64,000 nucleotides of DNA from an uncultured Oscillospiraceae bacterium. Lineage in GTDB: Bacteria; Bacillota; Clostridia; Oscillospirales; Ruminococcaceae. Shown one piece after another: positions 16,103 to 24,866 of the stretch. The notes below the pieces were generated by a model. The model was not told the DNA's origin, searched no databases, and worked only from the letters and a program-made list of their open reading frames with translations. Every line of letters begins with the position of its first letter. Positions within the stretch are counted from its first letter, which is position 1. The DNA lies in assembly GCA_905197685.1 (NCBI GenBank), contig CAJJZS010000002.1, forward strand, positions 62,001 through 126,000. Reading direction: 5' to 3'. Position numbers and translations under genes: made by a program.

Positions 16103-16996
16103 CTATGCTTTTTCTGTCAGCTTTGCATCGTATTTTGTCAGCAAAATCTGCGGCAGATAGGACAGCTTTGCCTTTCTCAAACCTTCTAAACCGGTATCGT
16201 CCTCCCGGTTGATATAAGCAAATCCCTCGCAGCAATGTTTTGCAAACTGCTGATTGATCATCTGATATGCCCCGCGAATCTCCGAAAACGCCTTTTCAAA
16301 ATGAACCACAAAGGTGTCCCGATTCAGCCGATGCCCCATCGAATATGCAATCACCTTTCCGTTTGCCCGAATCAATCCGCCGACCAGTTCCTCCTCAAAA
16401 AAGTGTTCAAACGCATTTTTTAAAGCCGTTCTTTCCTTTAACAGTCCGGCATCGTCGGAAATCTCGTTCTGTTTGCTCCACTCTTCGTTCATCTGCCAAC
16501 ATTCCGCAAGGTTGTCCGCGGTAATTTTTTCAAATTTCCAGTCAGGATACTGCTCCTTAAAGCTGTTGATGTGGTTTCTTTTGCCGTGCAGTTTTTTGCC
16601 TTTCAGCTCCGCAAGCGTTTCCTGCGCGTAGATATAATCAAAATAAGCGCGCTCCTCCGTAAAGGAAAAACGACCGGGAAACAGCGTTTCCAGCTCTGCC
16701 TTCATCGGCTCCAGGATTAAAGAAAGGGTAAAATCCACATGATTTTCTTTTGCATCCTCCATCATCGCTTCAATCACAGGGCGCACATCTCCCCTCCCAA
16801 ACGGATACAGGTAAGAAAAGTCCTTAAATCCGCTGCGAATCACACCGAAATCCCCTATTCGGGCAACTTCGGTTTGGTGAACGTGCCCCCAGTTAAACAG
16901 GTCGGTAAAGCTGTACTCGCAGCTGTTGTAATCGGAGTAACTTAATAATTCTTCCATCCATTCTTTATCACACAATGTAATTCTATGAAAATCCAA
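16103..16996 (-). CDS. DUF2156 acyltransferase-fold protein
   Basis: This 297-residue soluble protein matches DUF2156, a GNAT-like fold related to the catalytic domain of phosphatidylglycerol lysyltransferase (MprF). It carries GKKLHGKRNHINSFK (about 133-147), a typical segment, and ends with VNREDDTG-like INREDDTGLEGLRKAKLSY. It lacks the membrane domain of MprF, so lipid lysylation is unlikely. It sits between two GNAT genes in the operon. Confidence 0.83.
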   Translation of the reverse strand: MDFHRITLCDKEWMEELLSYSDYNSCEYSFTDLFNWGHVHQTEVARIGDFGVIRSGFKDFSYLYPFGRGDVRPVIEAMMEDAKENHVDFTLSLILEPMKAELETLFPGRFSFTEERAYFDYIYAQETLAELKGKKLHGKRNHINSFKEQYPDWKFEKITADNLAECWQMNEEWSKQNEISDDAGLLKERTALKNAFEHFFEEELVGGLIRANGKVIAYSMGHRLNRDTFVVHFEKAFSEIRGAYQMINQQFAKHCCEGFAYINREDDTGLEGLRKAKLSYLPQILLTKYDAKLTEKA

Positions 16997-17023
16997 ACAA
17001 ACGTTCCTTTCTTTTGTTGATCC

Positions 17024-17509
17024 TTATTCCGAAACGGTATATTCCATAATGTCAAACGCCATCTTGGAAACGCGGTGGGATACCTGCGCCGTTTTTACAA
17101 ATCCCGCCTTTTCATACAGACAGATTGCTCTTTTGTTAAAGGAGGCCACCGTCAGGCGAAATGCGTCGGTATGAAAGCGATGACCGGCAAATGCAAGCCC
17201 TGCCCGCATAAATTCCGCTCCTTTTCCCCGACCGCAAAGCTGCGGGTCCATTCCCAAGCCAATGTCCAACATCTGTTTTTGATAAACCTGCCGTTCTTCG
17301 TCAGATACCGGAATCCTGGCAGAAGCTCCGAAGCAAAAATATCCCACAAGACCGTTTTCCCGATGATGACAGGCAAAGTAACTGCCGTCCGTCAGCTCTT
17401 CCAACAATTCCTGCGTTTCTTCAAAGCTGTACATCTCATATTCGCCCTCATATTTCCAGCGGGAAATCATCAAAGCGTCCTTTTCTTCCATCGGAACAAT
17501 CTCAAACAT
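17024..17509 (-). CDS. GNAT-family N-acetyltransferase
   Basis: This 161-residue single-domain GNAT protein has the acetyl-CoA motif DPQLCGRGKGAEFMRAGL, then LTVASFNKRAICLYEKAGF. It resembles RimJ/RimL-like acetyltransferases in layout. The substrate is unknown. It is 17 bases downstream of tmk and probably translated from the same message. Confidence 0.85.
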   Translation of the reverse strand: MFEIVPMEEKDALMISRWKYEGEYEMYSFEETQELLEELTDGSYFACHHRENGLVGYFCFGASARIPVSDEERQVYQKQMLDIGLGMDPQLCGRGKGAEFMRAGLAFAGHRFHTDAFRLTVASFNKRAICLYEKAGFVKTAQVSHRVSKMAFDIMEYTVSE

Positions 17510-17526
17510 CGGTCGCTTCCTCCCTT

Positions 17527-18213
17527 TTATTTTGTCAGCTCGCCCGATTCTTCTAAAAATGCGGCGGCTTTTTCCCAGATTTTTTCTGCAATCGTTTCAA
17601 TCGGCAGCGGCTTTTCCCCGTCGCAGCAATTTAAAACCTGCCATTCAAACTTTTTCGCCGCATACAGCGCCGCCTCCCGGCAGGAAAGCAGATACTGGAA
17701 GTTTGCCTCATGCAGGTCCTTTTTGCTCTCGTCCCCGCAGTAGCGGGTTTCCAGCAGCCGTTTTGCCGTCTGCGGTTTCATATCCAGATACAGCACCAAA
17801 TCCGGGCGCGGCAGCTCCATCTTTTTGTACTCCAAATCCTCCAGCCAGTCTAAAAAGCTGTCCCATTCTTCTTTGGGCAGCTTGGTGGTCTGATGGTACA
17901 TATTTGCCGTAGTATAACGGTCCAACAAAAAGATACAGCCTTCTTCATAATCTTTCTTCATATGTCGGCGATAGGTTGCGTAACGGTCCACACTGTAAAA
18001 GGTGGATGCGGCATAAGCGTTAATTTCCGACAGTCCCCCCAGCTCTCCGCCCAAATACGCCTTCACCAGCGCGGAAGAATCTTCCTCATAGTTCGGAAAT
18101 TTCATCTGCCGAACCTTTTTCCCCATGCTCTGCGCGCGCTTTGTCAGCAGCTGAATCTGGGTGCTTTTTCCGCTTCCGTCCAAGCCTTCTATAATAATCA
18201 GTTTCCCCTTCAT
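17527..18213 (-). CDS. tmk: Thymidylate kinase
   Basis: Tmk phosphorylates dTMP to dTDP. The 228-residue protein has the P-loop EGLDGSGKST (9-18) and the DR(Y/H) region as LLDRYTTANMYHQ. A LEDLEYKKMELPRPDLVLYLD segment follows. It is 28 bases downstream of thyX, so dTMP synthesis and phosphorylation are in one operon. Confidence 0.93.
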   Translation of the reverse strand: MKGKLIIIEGLDGSGKSTQIQLLTKRAQSMGKKVRQMKFPNYEEDSSALVKAYLGGELGGLSEINAYAASTFYSVDRYATYRRHMKKDYEEGCIFLLDRYTTANMYHQTTKLPKEEWDSFLDWLEDLEYKKMELPRPDLVLYLDMKPQTAKRLLETRYCGDESKKDLHEANFQYLLSCREAALYAAKKFEWQVLNCCDGEKPLPIETIAEKIWEKAAAFLEESGELTK

Positions 18214-18241
18214 GACAGGGTCATTCCTCTCCGGTTTATTT

Positions 18242-19003
18242 TTATTCTTCTGAAAACGCCCTGCGAACCTCCTGTATCTTTCCGCAGGTCATCTTGCCCT
18301 CCGGGCAGGCTCCCCTTAAACAGCCGGGACCTGCCTTTGCAAAGATGGTAGGGGCAATCGGTCGAACCAGACGCAGCATCTGGGTTGCAACGTCCCGAAT
18401 CTCCCACTGGGCGCGGTTGCAGCAGCGCAGGGTAAAAAAGTTTAACAAACTGCGCGCGTTCATCGTTAAAATCATTTTGGTGTCGCAGGCGTTGGGCAGC
18501 ACAAAGCGAGCGTCCTCAATCGCCTTTTTCTGCGCCATGTTTTTGGCTTTCTTTTCCTCAATTTCCTGCCCGATAAAGGTTCGATAATGCTTTTCCTCCA
18601 GTATTTCGGCAAGCCGGATATAGGCATTGTGCGCGTCCTGCATTGTCTGTTGATACAGCGCGCTTGCCTGCTCGTCCGCCGCAATCTCCGGCGGGGTTAC
18701 AAACGAAAACTGCTTTTCCTTTACATACCGCTGGCTCTGCACCGAAAACGAAGCGATGCGGTGTCTGGTAATCTGCGCCAGTAATGTACGGGAAACCTCT
18801 TCAATCCCAAAGGTAAAGCTGATATGTTCAATCGGACTCTGATGCCCGAAATCGGTCAGCATATTTAAAAAATCGGTGGTTTTCTGTTCATCTAATCCGT
18901 CCATCAAATCTGCGATGGTTGCCGGGCTGTAACACAGCTTTGCGGAAGCGGCAACCAGCTTTTCCGGATCTGGCGTGTGCGCAATCAAGGTTACTTTTGC
19001 CAC
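18242..19003 (-). CDS. thyX: FAD-dependent thymidylate synthase
   Basis: ThyX makes dTMP from dUMP with methylene-THF and reduced FAD. The ThyX signature RHRIASFSVQSQR is at residues 80-92. The C-terminal ~40 residues contain three cysteines (GPGCLRGACPEGKMTCG) beyond the usual core. I place the start at GTG 19003 because a CCTCCTT complement at 19013-19019 gives 9-nt spacing; an in-frame TTG at 19009 is too close. It leads the long minus-strand run that extends to about 11.06 kb. Confidence 0.95.
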   Translation of the reverse strand: MAKVTLIAHTPDPEKLVAASAKLCYSPATIADLMDGLDEQKTTDFLNMLTDFGHQSPIEHISFTFGIEEVSRTLLAQITRHRIASFSVQSQRYVKEKQFSFVTPPEIAADEQASALYQQTMQDAHNAYIRLAEILEEKHYRTFIGQEIEEKKAKNMAQKKAIEDARFVLPNACDTKMILTMNARSLLNFFTLRCCNRAQWEIRDVATQMLRLVRPIAPTIFAKAGPGCLRGACPEGKMTCGKIQEVRRAFSEE

Positions 19004-19036
19004 AGTCAAGAACCTCCTTGTTTTTTTCTGTTCCCG

Positions 19037-19083
19037 ATTATCGTTTCTTTTTTGACACGATAATGCTCTTGTCCTTTATTATA
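19037..19083 (-). promoter_or_regulatory. thyX operon promoter and leader hairpin
   Basis: An extended -10 (TGGTATAAT, TATAAT at 19078-19083) has only a weak -35. In the leader, a perfect 8-bp inverted repeat (ATTATCGT at 19037-19044, ACGATAAT at 19057-19064) could be an operator or a stem-loop. Confidence 0.55.
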
Positions 19084-19205
19084 CCAAATTAGTGGCTGCT
19101 TGAATAGAGGGCATTTGTTAAAAGATACTGTTTTTCTGCAAGAGAAATTGTGCAACTCTTTGCATAAGCGAAATCAAAAAAGCAATCTTCTTTTCTTTTT
19201 ACCCT

Positions 19206-19922
19206 TTATCCTAAAACCATCATCTTTGCAATTCCGCAAAGCTCTCGGATTGCATAAGAAGGAACCACCCAAAACGGCGTCCTTCCGGAAATTGCCGTTG
19301 CCTGCGCCCCGTTTCTTCTGACATACAGCCACGCCCTGAGCTGATGAAATCCGTCGCTGCAAATAATCAGGTTCTCGCTCAGCCCCTCCTTTTGAATCAG
19401 CTCAAGGGAGTAGGCGATATTGGTGTCGGTGTTAACCGAACGGTTTTCCTCATAAATCCGCTCCGGCTCGATTCCGTTTTCTGTCAAAAATTTTTTCATT
19501 ACATACGCTTCGGTATAACTTTCGTTTTCCCCCATACCGCCGGACACCACGCAGTTTGCCTGCGGATTTTTTTGCAGATATTCCTGCGCCTTTTGCAGCC
19601 GCCGTTTGAGCATCAACGAGGGTTGATCTCCGTTTACCTTACAGCCCAAAACAATAACGGTCGCCTCCCCCTGTTCTGCCGGCTGTCGGCAATAGGCAAA
19701 ATAGTTCCAGACCGCCGCATGAAGGATAAGCCCTGTCAGCACTAAAACGGAACAGATTGTCAGCACCCTGTTTCCTCCTTTCTTTTTTCCCAAAAAAATT
19801 GCGGTACAACCGAATAAAATCCCAATCATCAGCAATATAAACGCGCCTACCCGAAAAATGCCGCCCATCGCGGACATCAGCAAAAACAAAACGGCAAGGA
19901 TTCCCCAAACCCATCTGCCCAT
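19206..19922 (-). CDS. YdcF family membrane protein (DUF218)
   Basis: This 238-residue protein has about three N-terminal hydrophobic helices (residues 4-75) and a DUF218 domain. The domain has VIVLGCKVNGDQPSLMLKRRL, VVSGGMGENESYTEA, EENRSVNTDTNIAYS and IICSDGFHQLRA. The family (YdcF, SanA, ElyC) is tied to envelope integrity, and the enzymatic activity is not settled. It ends about 120 bases before the thyX promoter. Confidence 0.88.
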   Translation of the reverse strand: MGRWVWGILAVLFLLMSAMGGIFRVGAFILLMIGILFGCTAIFLGKKKGGNRVLTICSVLVLTGLILHAAVWNYFAYCRQPAEQGEATVIVLGCKVNGDQPSLMLKRRLQKAQEYLQKNPQANCVVSGGMGENESYTEAYVMKKFLTENGIEPERIYEENRSVNTDTNIAYSLELIQKEGLSENLIICSDGFHQLRAWLYVRRNGAQATAISGRTPFWVVPSYAIRELCGIAKMMVLG

Positions 19923-20213
19923 TCTTTTCTTCTCCTTTCCCGTTCCTCTTTTTATTTTGTATGTTGCTTTGTACTTTTTGCGGTTCTTTTTCCTTCAATG
20001 CCTGCATACGGATACATCGTCTGCAAAAAAGGAATATCTCTATCCTACCATAAAACGGAAGAAAAATCACCTCCTACCTTTATAAAATCCTGATAATTTT
20101 TTGTAAAACCCGCTTTTCCCCGCAAAGGGCGCAAAAACTCTTGCCCCTTTCCTTCCAATTTTTGAACAAAATGTAAAAAAATGAATTTGTTTATGAATTT
20201 CGCAAATAGCCCC
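19923..20213. other. Gene-free region between ydcF-like gene and groES promoter
   Basis: These 291 bases upstream of the groESL promoter hold the presumed ydcF-like promoter. I see no gene, repeat or structured RNA in them. Confidence 0.5.
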
Positions 20214-20241
20214 TTGATTTTTTTTTGAAATGCGGTACAAT
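20214..20241 (+). promoter_or_regulatory. Promoter of groES-groEL
   Basis: -35 TTGATT (20214-20219) and -10 TACAAT (20236-20241) are separated by 16 bp. The CIRCE operator starts 4 bases downstream of the -10. Confidence 0.75.
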
Positions 20242-20245
20242 ACAG

Positions 20246-20272
20246 TTAGCACTTAAAGGTGCTGAGTGCCAA
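20246..20272 (+). promoter_or_regulatory. CIRCE operator for HrcA
   Basis: TTAGCACTT-N9-GAGTGCCAA departs from the CIRCE consensus TTAGCACTC-N9-GAGTGCTAA at two positions. It overlaps the expected transcription start, the classical arrangement for HrcA repression relieved by heat shock. The hrcA gene is not in this window. Confidence 0.93.
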
Positions 20273-20336
20273 AAAGAAATTTTCGGCAATATCATTGTTC
20301 GTTATTATTATTGATTTGATATGGAGGAATACAGTC

Positions 20337-20621
20337 ATGAACATTAAACCATTACTTGACAGAGTTGTTGTAAAAATGGTAGAGGCTGAGGAAACCACCA
20401 AAAGCGGCATTATCCTCTCTGCCGCAGCTCAGGAAAAACCGCAGATTGCACAAATCGTTGCAGTAGGTCCGGGCGGAATCGTTGACGGTCACGAAGAAAA
20501 AATGTATGTTCAGGTCGGTCAGAAAGCCCTGCTCAGCCAGTATGCGGGAAGCAAGGTAAAGGTAGACGGCGAAGAATACACCATCCTGCGTCAGTCCGAT
20601 TTGCTGGCAATCGTTGAATAA
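20337..20621 (+). CDS. groES: Co-chaperonin GroES
   Basis: GroES caps GroEL for ATP-driven protein folding. The 94-residue product starts MNIKPLLDRVVVKM and has the mobile loop EETTKSGIILSAAAQEKP and the GXXVLLSQYAGSKVKVDGEEY block. ATG 20337 has GGAGG at 20323-20327. An upstream in-frame start at 20259 lies inside the CIRCE element and is not credible. It is followed by groEL after 75 bases. Confidence 0.97.
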   Translation: MNIKPLLDRVVVKMVEAEETTKSGIILSAAAQEKPQIAQIVAVGPGGIVDGHEEKMYVQVGQKALLSQYAGSKVKVDGEEYTILRQSDLLAIVE

Positions 20622-20696
20622 TTTTTCCTGTTATTTTATTTTGCGTTTCATTTATTTTTATTGATTGAATTGATGATAAACGGAGGTTATGTCATT

Positions 20697-22328
20697 ATGG
20701 CTAAAGTTATTGCATACGGTGAAGAAGCAAGAAAATCTCTTCAGAAAGGTATCGACCAGCTGGCTGATACCGTAAAAATCACACTCGGTCCAAAAGGACG
20801 CAACGTTGTTCTCGATAAAAAATTCGGCGCTCCGCTGATTACCAACGACGGTGTTACCATCGCAAAAGAAATCGAACTGTCCGACCCGTTTGAAAATATG
20901 GGCGCGCAGCTGGTAAAAGAAGTTGCTACCAAAACAAACGATGCAGCAGGCGACGGCACTACAACCGCTACTCTGCTTGCGCAGGCTCTGGTTCGCGAAG
21001 GCATGAAAAATGTAACTGCCGGCGCAAACCCGATGGTTCTCAAAAAAGGAATCCAGAAAGCGGTTGACACCGCTGTTGACGCTGTTATCTCCCACTCCCA
21101 GAAAGTAAACGGCTCTGCCGACATCGCAAGAGTCGCTACCGTTTCCTGCGGCGATGAAGTAATCGGTAACCTGATTGCAGAAGCGATGGATAAAGTTTCT
21201 GCCGACGGCGTTATCACTCTGGAAGAATCCAAAACCGCTGAAACCTATACCGAAGTTGTGGAAGGTATGCAGTTTGACCGCGGCTACATCTCCCCATACA
21301 TGGTAACAGACACCGACAAGATGGAAGCTGTTCTGGATGACGCTCTGCTGCTCATCACCGATAAAAAGATTTCCAACATTCAGGAAATTCTGCCTCTGCT
21401 CGAACAGATTGTTCAGTCCGGCAAGAAACTGCTGATTATCGCTGAGGATATCGAGGGCGAAGCTCTCACCACCCTGCTGCTCAACAAACTCCGCGGCACC
21501 TTCACCTGCGTTGCAGTAAAAGCTCCGGGCTTTGGCGACAGAAGAAAAGAAATGCTGCGCGACATCGCAATCCTCACCGGCGGCGAAGTTATCTCCTCCG
21601 AATTGGGTCTGGAACTCAAAGATACCACCGTTGCTCAGCTCGGTCATGCTTCTCAGGTTAAAGTTCAGAAAGAAAACACCATTATTGTTGGCGGCGCAGG
21701 CGACAAAAATGCAATCGCAGAACGCGTTGCTCAGATTCGCGCTCAGCTTGCAAACACCACCTCCGAGTTTGATAAAGAAAAACTCCAGGAAAGACTGGCA
21801 AAACTGGCAGGCGGCGTAGCTGTTATCAAAGTAGGCGCTGCTACCGAGATTGAAATGAAAGAGAAAAAGATGCGTATCGAAGACGCTCTCTCCGCAACCA
21901 AAGCTGCTGTTGAAGAAGGCATCGTAGCAGGCGGCGGTACCGCTCTGATTAACGCAATTCCTGCTGTTCAGGCTCTGGTTGATTCCTGTGACGGCGACGA
22001 AAGAACCGGCGCTAAGATTGTTCTGAAGGCTCTGGAAGAACCGGTTCGTCAGATTGCAATCAACGCAGGCGTTGACGGTTCCGTTATCGTAAACACCCTG
22101 CTCACCTCCGGTAAAGTAGGCTACGGATACGACGCTTACACCGAAACCTATGTTGATATGATTCCTGCCGGTATCGTTGACCCAACAAAGGTTACCCGTT
22201 CCGCTCTGCAAAACGCAGCTTCTGTCGCTTCCATGGTTCTCACCACCGAATCTTTGGTTGCCGATGAAAAAGAAGACAATGACGCAATGGCAGGCGCACC
22301 AAATCCGGGCATGGGCGGCATGATGTAA
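20697..22328 (+). CDS. groEL: Chaperonin GroEL
   Basis: GroEL is the 60-kDa ring chaperonin. The 543-residue product has the ATP-binding segments LGPKGRNVVLDKKFGAP, NDGVTIAKEIEL and the DGTTTAT motif. It ends in a short GMGGMM tail. The start is ATG 20697 with CGGAGG at 20681-20686; an earlier in-frame ATG is rejected. The coding bias is strong, and the reverse strand shows a long open frame that is a by-product. Confidence 0.98.
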   Translation: MAKVIAYGEEARKSLQKGIDQLADTVKITLGPKGRNVVLDKKFGAPLITNDGVTIAKEIELSDPFENMGAQLVKEVATKTNDAAGDGTTTATLLAQALVREGMKNVTAGANPMVLKKGIQKAVDTAVDAVISHSQKVNGSADIARVATVSCGDEVIGNLIAEAMDKVSADGVITLEESKTAETYTEVVEGMQFDRGYISPYMVTDTDKMEAVLDDALLLITDKKISNIQEILPLLEQIVQSGKKLLIIAEDIEGEALTTLLLNKLRGTFTCVAVKAPGFGDRRKEMLRDIAILTGGEVISSELGLELKDTTVAQLGHASQVKVQKENTIIVGGAGDKNAIAERVAQIRAQLANTTSEFDKEKLQERLAKLAGGVAVIKVGAATEIEMKEKKMRIEDALSATKAAVEEGIVAGGGTALINAIPAVQALVDSCDGDERTGAKIVLKALEEPVRQIAINAGVDGSVIVNTLLTSGKVGYGYDAYTETYVDMIPAGIVDPTKVTRSALQNAASVASMVLTTESLVADEKEDNDAMAGAPNPGMGGMM

Positions 22329-22352
22329 TCAAATCAAAACCAATAAGCTGAT

Positions 22353-22392
22353 AAAAGGACTGTCGGTACAGATGACCGACAGTCCTTTTTAT
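22353..22392 (+). terminator. Intrinsic terminator of groESL
   Basis: A perfect 15-bp stem (22353-22367 with 22375-22389) has a 7-nt loop and is followed by TTTTT. It begins about 25 bases after the groEL stop. Confidence 0.93.
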
Positions 22393-22611
22393 GTCTTTTT
22401 TAAACTTGGTATAACTTTCTCTCATTCCTTACCGATTCACTTTGTCGCGTACCGCACCCCCGGTTCCATATGTCCGCCGCAATAAAAATCAGCATACGCT
22501 TTACCGATTTTATAAAATTTTATAAAACCGTGTAGTTGTTGCACAATTCGGTGCAACTTTTCGGGCATTTCGGGGTATTAGTGAAAGAGATATTTTTTAG
22601 ATGACCTTAGC
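22393..22611. other. Gene-free region with hairpin and AT palindrome
   Basis: This lies between the groESL terminator and the antiporter terminator. It holds a TTTTATAAAA direct repeat (around 22508-22528) and a perfect inverted repeat GTTGCAC-N6-GTGCAAC at 22538-22557 followed by TTTTC. No open frame with a ribosome binding site was found. It could be a decayed promoter or a small RNA. Confidence 0.4.
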
Positions 22612-22646
22612 AAAAATAAGGAACGCCGGAAAAAATTCCGGTTCCG
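22612..22646 (-). terminator. Likely terminator of K+/H+ antiporter gene
   Basis: On the minus strand GGAACCGG pairs with CCGG-CGTTCC (one bulge) around a T-rich loop and is followed by TTATTTTTG. It lies just downstream of the stop at 22650. Confidence 0.6.
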
Positions 22647-22649
22647 AAA

Positions 22650-24239
22650 TTAAAATTTTGCAGCCACCAACAAATCTCCTTCTTCGATTTTTGTGCTGCC
22701 GCGGGGAATAATCGTTTCCCTGTCGCGCTGAATCATCACAATCAGCGTTCCCTGCCCCAATTCCAGCTCTTCAAGGGTTTTTCCGTTCCACTTGGAAGAT
22801 TTTTCCACTGTAATCTCTTTCAGCGTCAGATTTTCTCTGTTTTCAAATTCTCTTGCCGCAACCACCAACAAATCGTGCGGAAAAATCACAGTATCTCCGT
22901 TAGGCACAATATTCTGATTTTCTCTGATAATGACAACCACCAAAAAATCAGGGGGCAGCGGCAGTTCTTTGAGCTTTTTTCCCGACCAAAGGTGATTTTC
23001 CTGCACTGAAATTTTTACAAATCGAATGTCATTTTCTTCTTTATAATCGTTAAATGTTTTTAATACACTTGCGTTTTTATCTATCATATGCATCTTTTTC
23101 GCCATAAACGGAAGGAAAGTTCCCTGTACTGCCAACGAAAACAAAACGATGCAAAATACCAGATTAAACAGATTATACCGCATCTCAATCTCTCTGAGTA
23201 CCGCAACAATCGCAAAAACGATGGACGCCACGCCTCGCAGCCCCGCCCACGATACAATTCCTATCTGGGAAAGGGAGGCGCCAAAGGGCAGCAGTACCGC
23301 AGACACCGCAATCGGGCGGCCGATAACAGTCATAAAAATCATGATAAGCAAAGAGGGCAAAATGACCTGCGGCAGCTCTGCCGGCGTCACCAACAATCCC
23401 AACAGGAAGAAAATAATCATCTGCGCCATACCGGTAATACTGTCAAAAAAGCGCACCATGTTCTTTTTCTGCGGCAGATAAGAATTTCCCATCAAAATCC
23501 CGCACAGATAAACGCTGAGATACCCGTTTCCTCCGATTGCCGTCGGCAAAGCATAGGACAGTATCGCTGCGGCAAACACCAGTATCGTTCCTCCCTGCGA
23601 CAAAGAAACAGAAACATTGTTTAACACAAAAACTGCCAGCTTCCCAATTACTAATCCGCAGACAATGCCAAACGCCAGCTGCCGAAACAGCAGAAGCGGC
23701 ACAGAAATTTGTTCTCCGCCCATAAGACTTACCATAACGATTGTCAGCATATAGGACATCGGGTCGTTTGAGCCTGATTCCAGCTCCAGCATCGAGGCGG
23801 TGTTATCCTTTAAATTCAGTTTTTTGCTTCTGAGAATATGAAATACCGAAGCGGCATCGGTAGAAGCGACCACCGAACCGATTAACAAACTTTCCTGCCA
23901 TTCCAGACCAAGCGCAAAATGCGCAAACACACCCACCAGACCTGCCGTCAGGGCAACGCCCAGGGTAGAAAGCAAAAAGGAACGAGCCGCTACCGGTTTT
24001 GCCGCTTTCATGTTTGTTCCGAACCCTCCGTAAAACATCACAAAGATTAAGCAGACCGAACAGATAACCTCTGTGGCGGCGTAATCGTCAAACGGTATCC
24101 GAAAAATTCCGTTTGTTCCAAAGCACATTCCCAAGCCGATAAAGATGAGTAATGAGGGAATCGGCAGCTTTTCAATCCAGCGGTACATCAGTACGCAAAT
24201 TACAACAACAATTCCCATCAGCAACAGATATGAATTCAA
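22650..24239 (-). CDS. Cation/H+ antiporter with two TrkA-C domains (NhaP2/CvrA-type)
   Basis: This 529-residue protein has a CPA1-type Na+/H+ exchanger domain with about 12 helices (residues 1-375). The motif SVVASTDAASVFHIL and then ELESGSNDPMSY carry the ion-binding acidic residues. Two RCK_C (TrkA-C) domains follow (~400-465 and ~470-529, each with a G-DTVIFPHDLLVVA-like end). RCK_C domains bind nucleotides or second messengers, so gating by a ligand such as c-di-AMP is plausible but not shown. The closest named family is NhaP2/CvrA K+/H+ antiporters. Confidence 0.9.
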   Translation of the reverse strand: MNSYLLLMGIVVVICVLMYRWIEKLPIPSLLIFIGLGMCFGTNGIFRIPFDDYAATEVICSVCLIFVMFYGGFGTNMKAAKPVAARSFLLSTLGVALTAGLVGVFAHFALGLEWQESLLIGSVVASTDAASVFHILRSKKLNLKDNTASMLELESGSNDPMSYMLTIVMVSLMGGEQISVPLLLFRQLAFGIVCGLVIGKLAVFVLNNVSVSLSQGGTILVFAAAILSYALPTAIGGNGYLSVYLCGILMGNSYLPQKKNMVRFFDSITGMAQMIIFFLLGLLVTPAELPQVILPSLLIMIFMTVIGRPIAVSAVLLPFGASLSQIGIVSWAGLRGVASIVFAIVAVLREIEMRYNLFNLVFCIVLFSLAVQGTFLPFMAKKMHMIDKNASVLKTFNDYKEENDIRFVKISVQENHLWSGKKLKELPLPPDFLVVVIIRENQNIVPNGDTVIFPHDLLVVAAREFENRENLTLKEITVEKSSKWNGKTLEELELGQGTLIVMIQRDRETIIPRGSTKIEEGDLLVAAKF

Positions 24240-24559
24240 AAAACAACCTCCTTTTATTTTGCCGTGTACACTTTCCCTTTAAGTATAACATATTGTATCA
24301 AATTTCGGGAGAGCTTTTTATGATTTTTACAAATAAAATGCTTGTTTTCCACATTTCTTCTTTCTGTATTTGATGATTTTTCCTCCGATATTTTTCCGAT
24401 TTCTGCCCTCAAGCGGCGTTTTTTAGGGTATTTGACATATTTTTTAACTTTTCTACATTATTTTAACCTATAATTCAACAATTTTTTCACCGATTGTTTG
24501 CTACAATGTGCTTGTAAGATTACAATAACGATTGGTTACGACAGAAAGGGAGGTCTTTT
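24240..24559. other. Divergent intergenic region
   Basis: These 320 AT-rich bases separate the antiporter from the small plus-strand gene. Besides the plus-strand promoter at 24498-24526 I see no RNA gene, repeat or coding frame with a ribosome binding site. Confidence 0.5.
24498..24526 (+). promoter_or_regulatory. Promoter of the 75-aa gene
   Basis: -35 TTGCTA (24498-24503), a 17-bp spacer and -10 TACAAT (24521-24526) lie 33 bases upstream of the ATG at 24560. Confidence 0.6.
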
Positions 24560-24787
24560 ATGGGGTATCTTTCTATTATCGCTCAAAGAAAATCAATTAT
24601 CTTATTCACCTTGTCAGATTACAACGCATTTTTTTCGATGCCGCTGTCGGATTTAAGCAAACTGTCGGAACTCTCTTTCGAGTGGTTTGAGGAATATCTT
24701 CCGAACAGTCCGTACAGTCCTTATGAAATTACGCTGTTGGAGGACGGCAGCGTCCGCGACAGGACAAGCGCAAAAGATTTTATTTAA
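24560..24787 (+). CDS. Hypothetical 75-residue protein
   Basis: This small soluble acidic protein has a good ribosome binding site (GGGAGG, 6-nt spacing) and a promoter. Residues 25-45 look helical (LSDLSKLSELSFEWFEEYL) and the C-terminus is LLEDGSVRDRTSAKDFI. I recognise no family. It precedes the 552-residue membrane protein by 79 bases on the same strand. The promoter and Shine-Dalgarno sequence support a real gene despite its size. Confidence 0.6.
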   Translation: MGYLSIIAQRKSIILFTLSDYNAFFSMPLSDLSKLSELSFEWFEEYLPNSPYSPYEITLLEDGSVRDRTSAKDFI

Positions 24788-24866
24788 TTTTCATTTTATC
24801 CCTTTCAAATCCTTCCCCTTTGTGCTATACTGTTCTATACTTTCAAAAAAAGAAAAGGGTGAAGGT

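Noticed and set aside
20658..22211. Open frame of 517 codons on the minus strand antisense to groEL
   Set aside because: It is a by-product of strong codon bias in groEL, has no ribosome binding site or promoter, and the translation has no recognisable domain.
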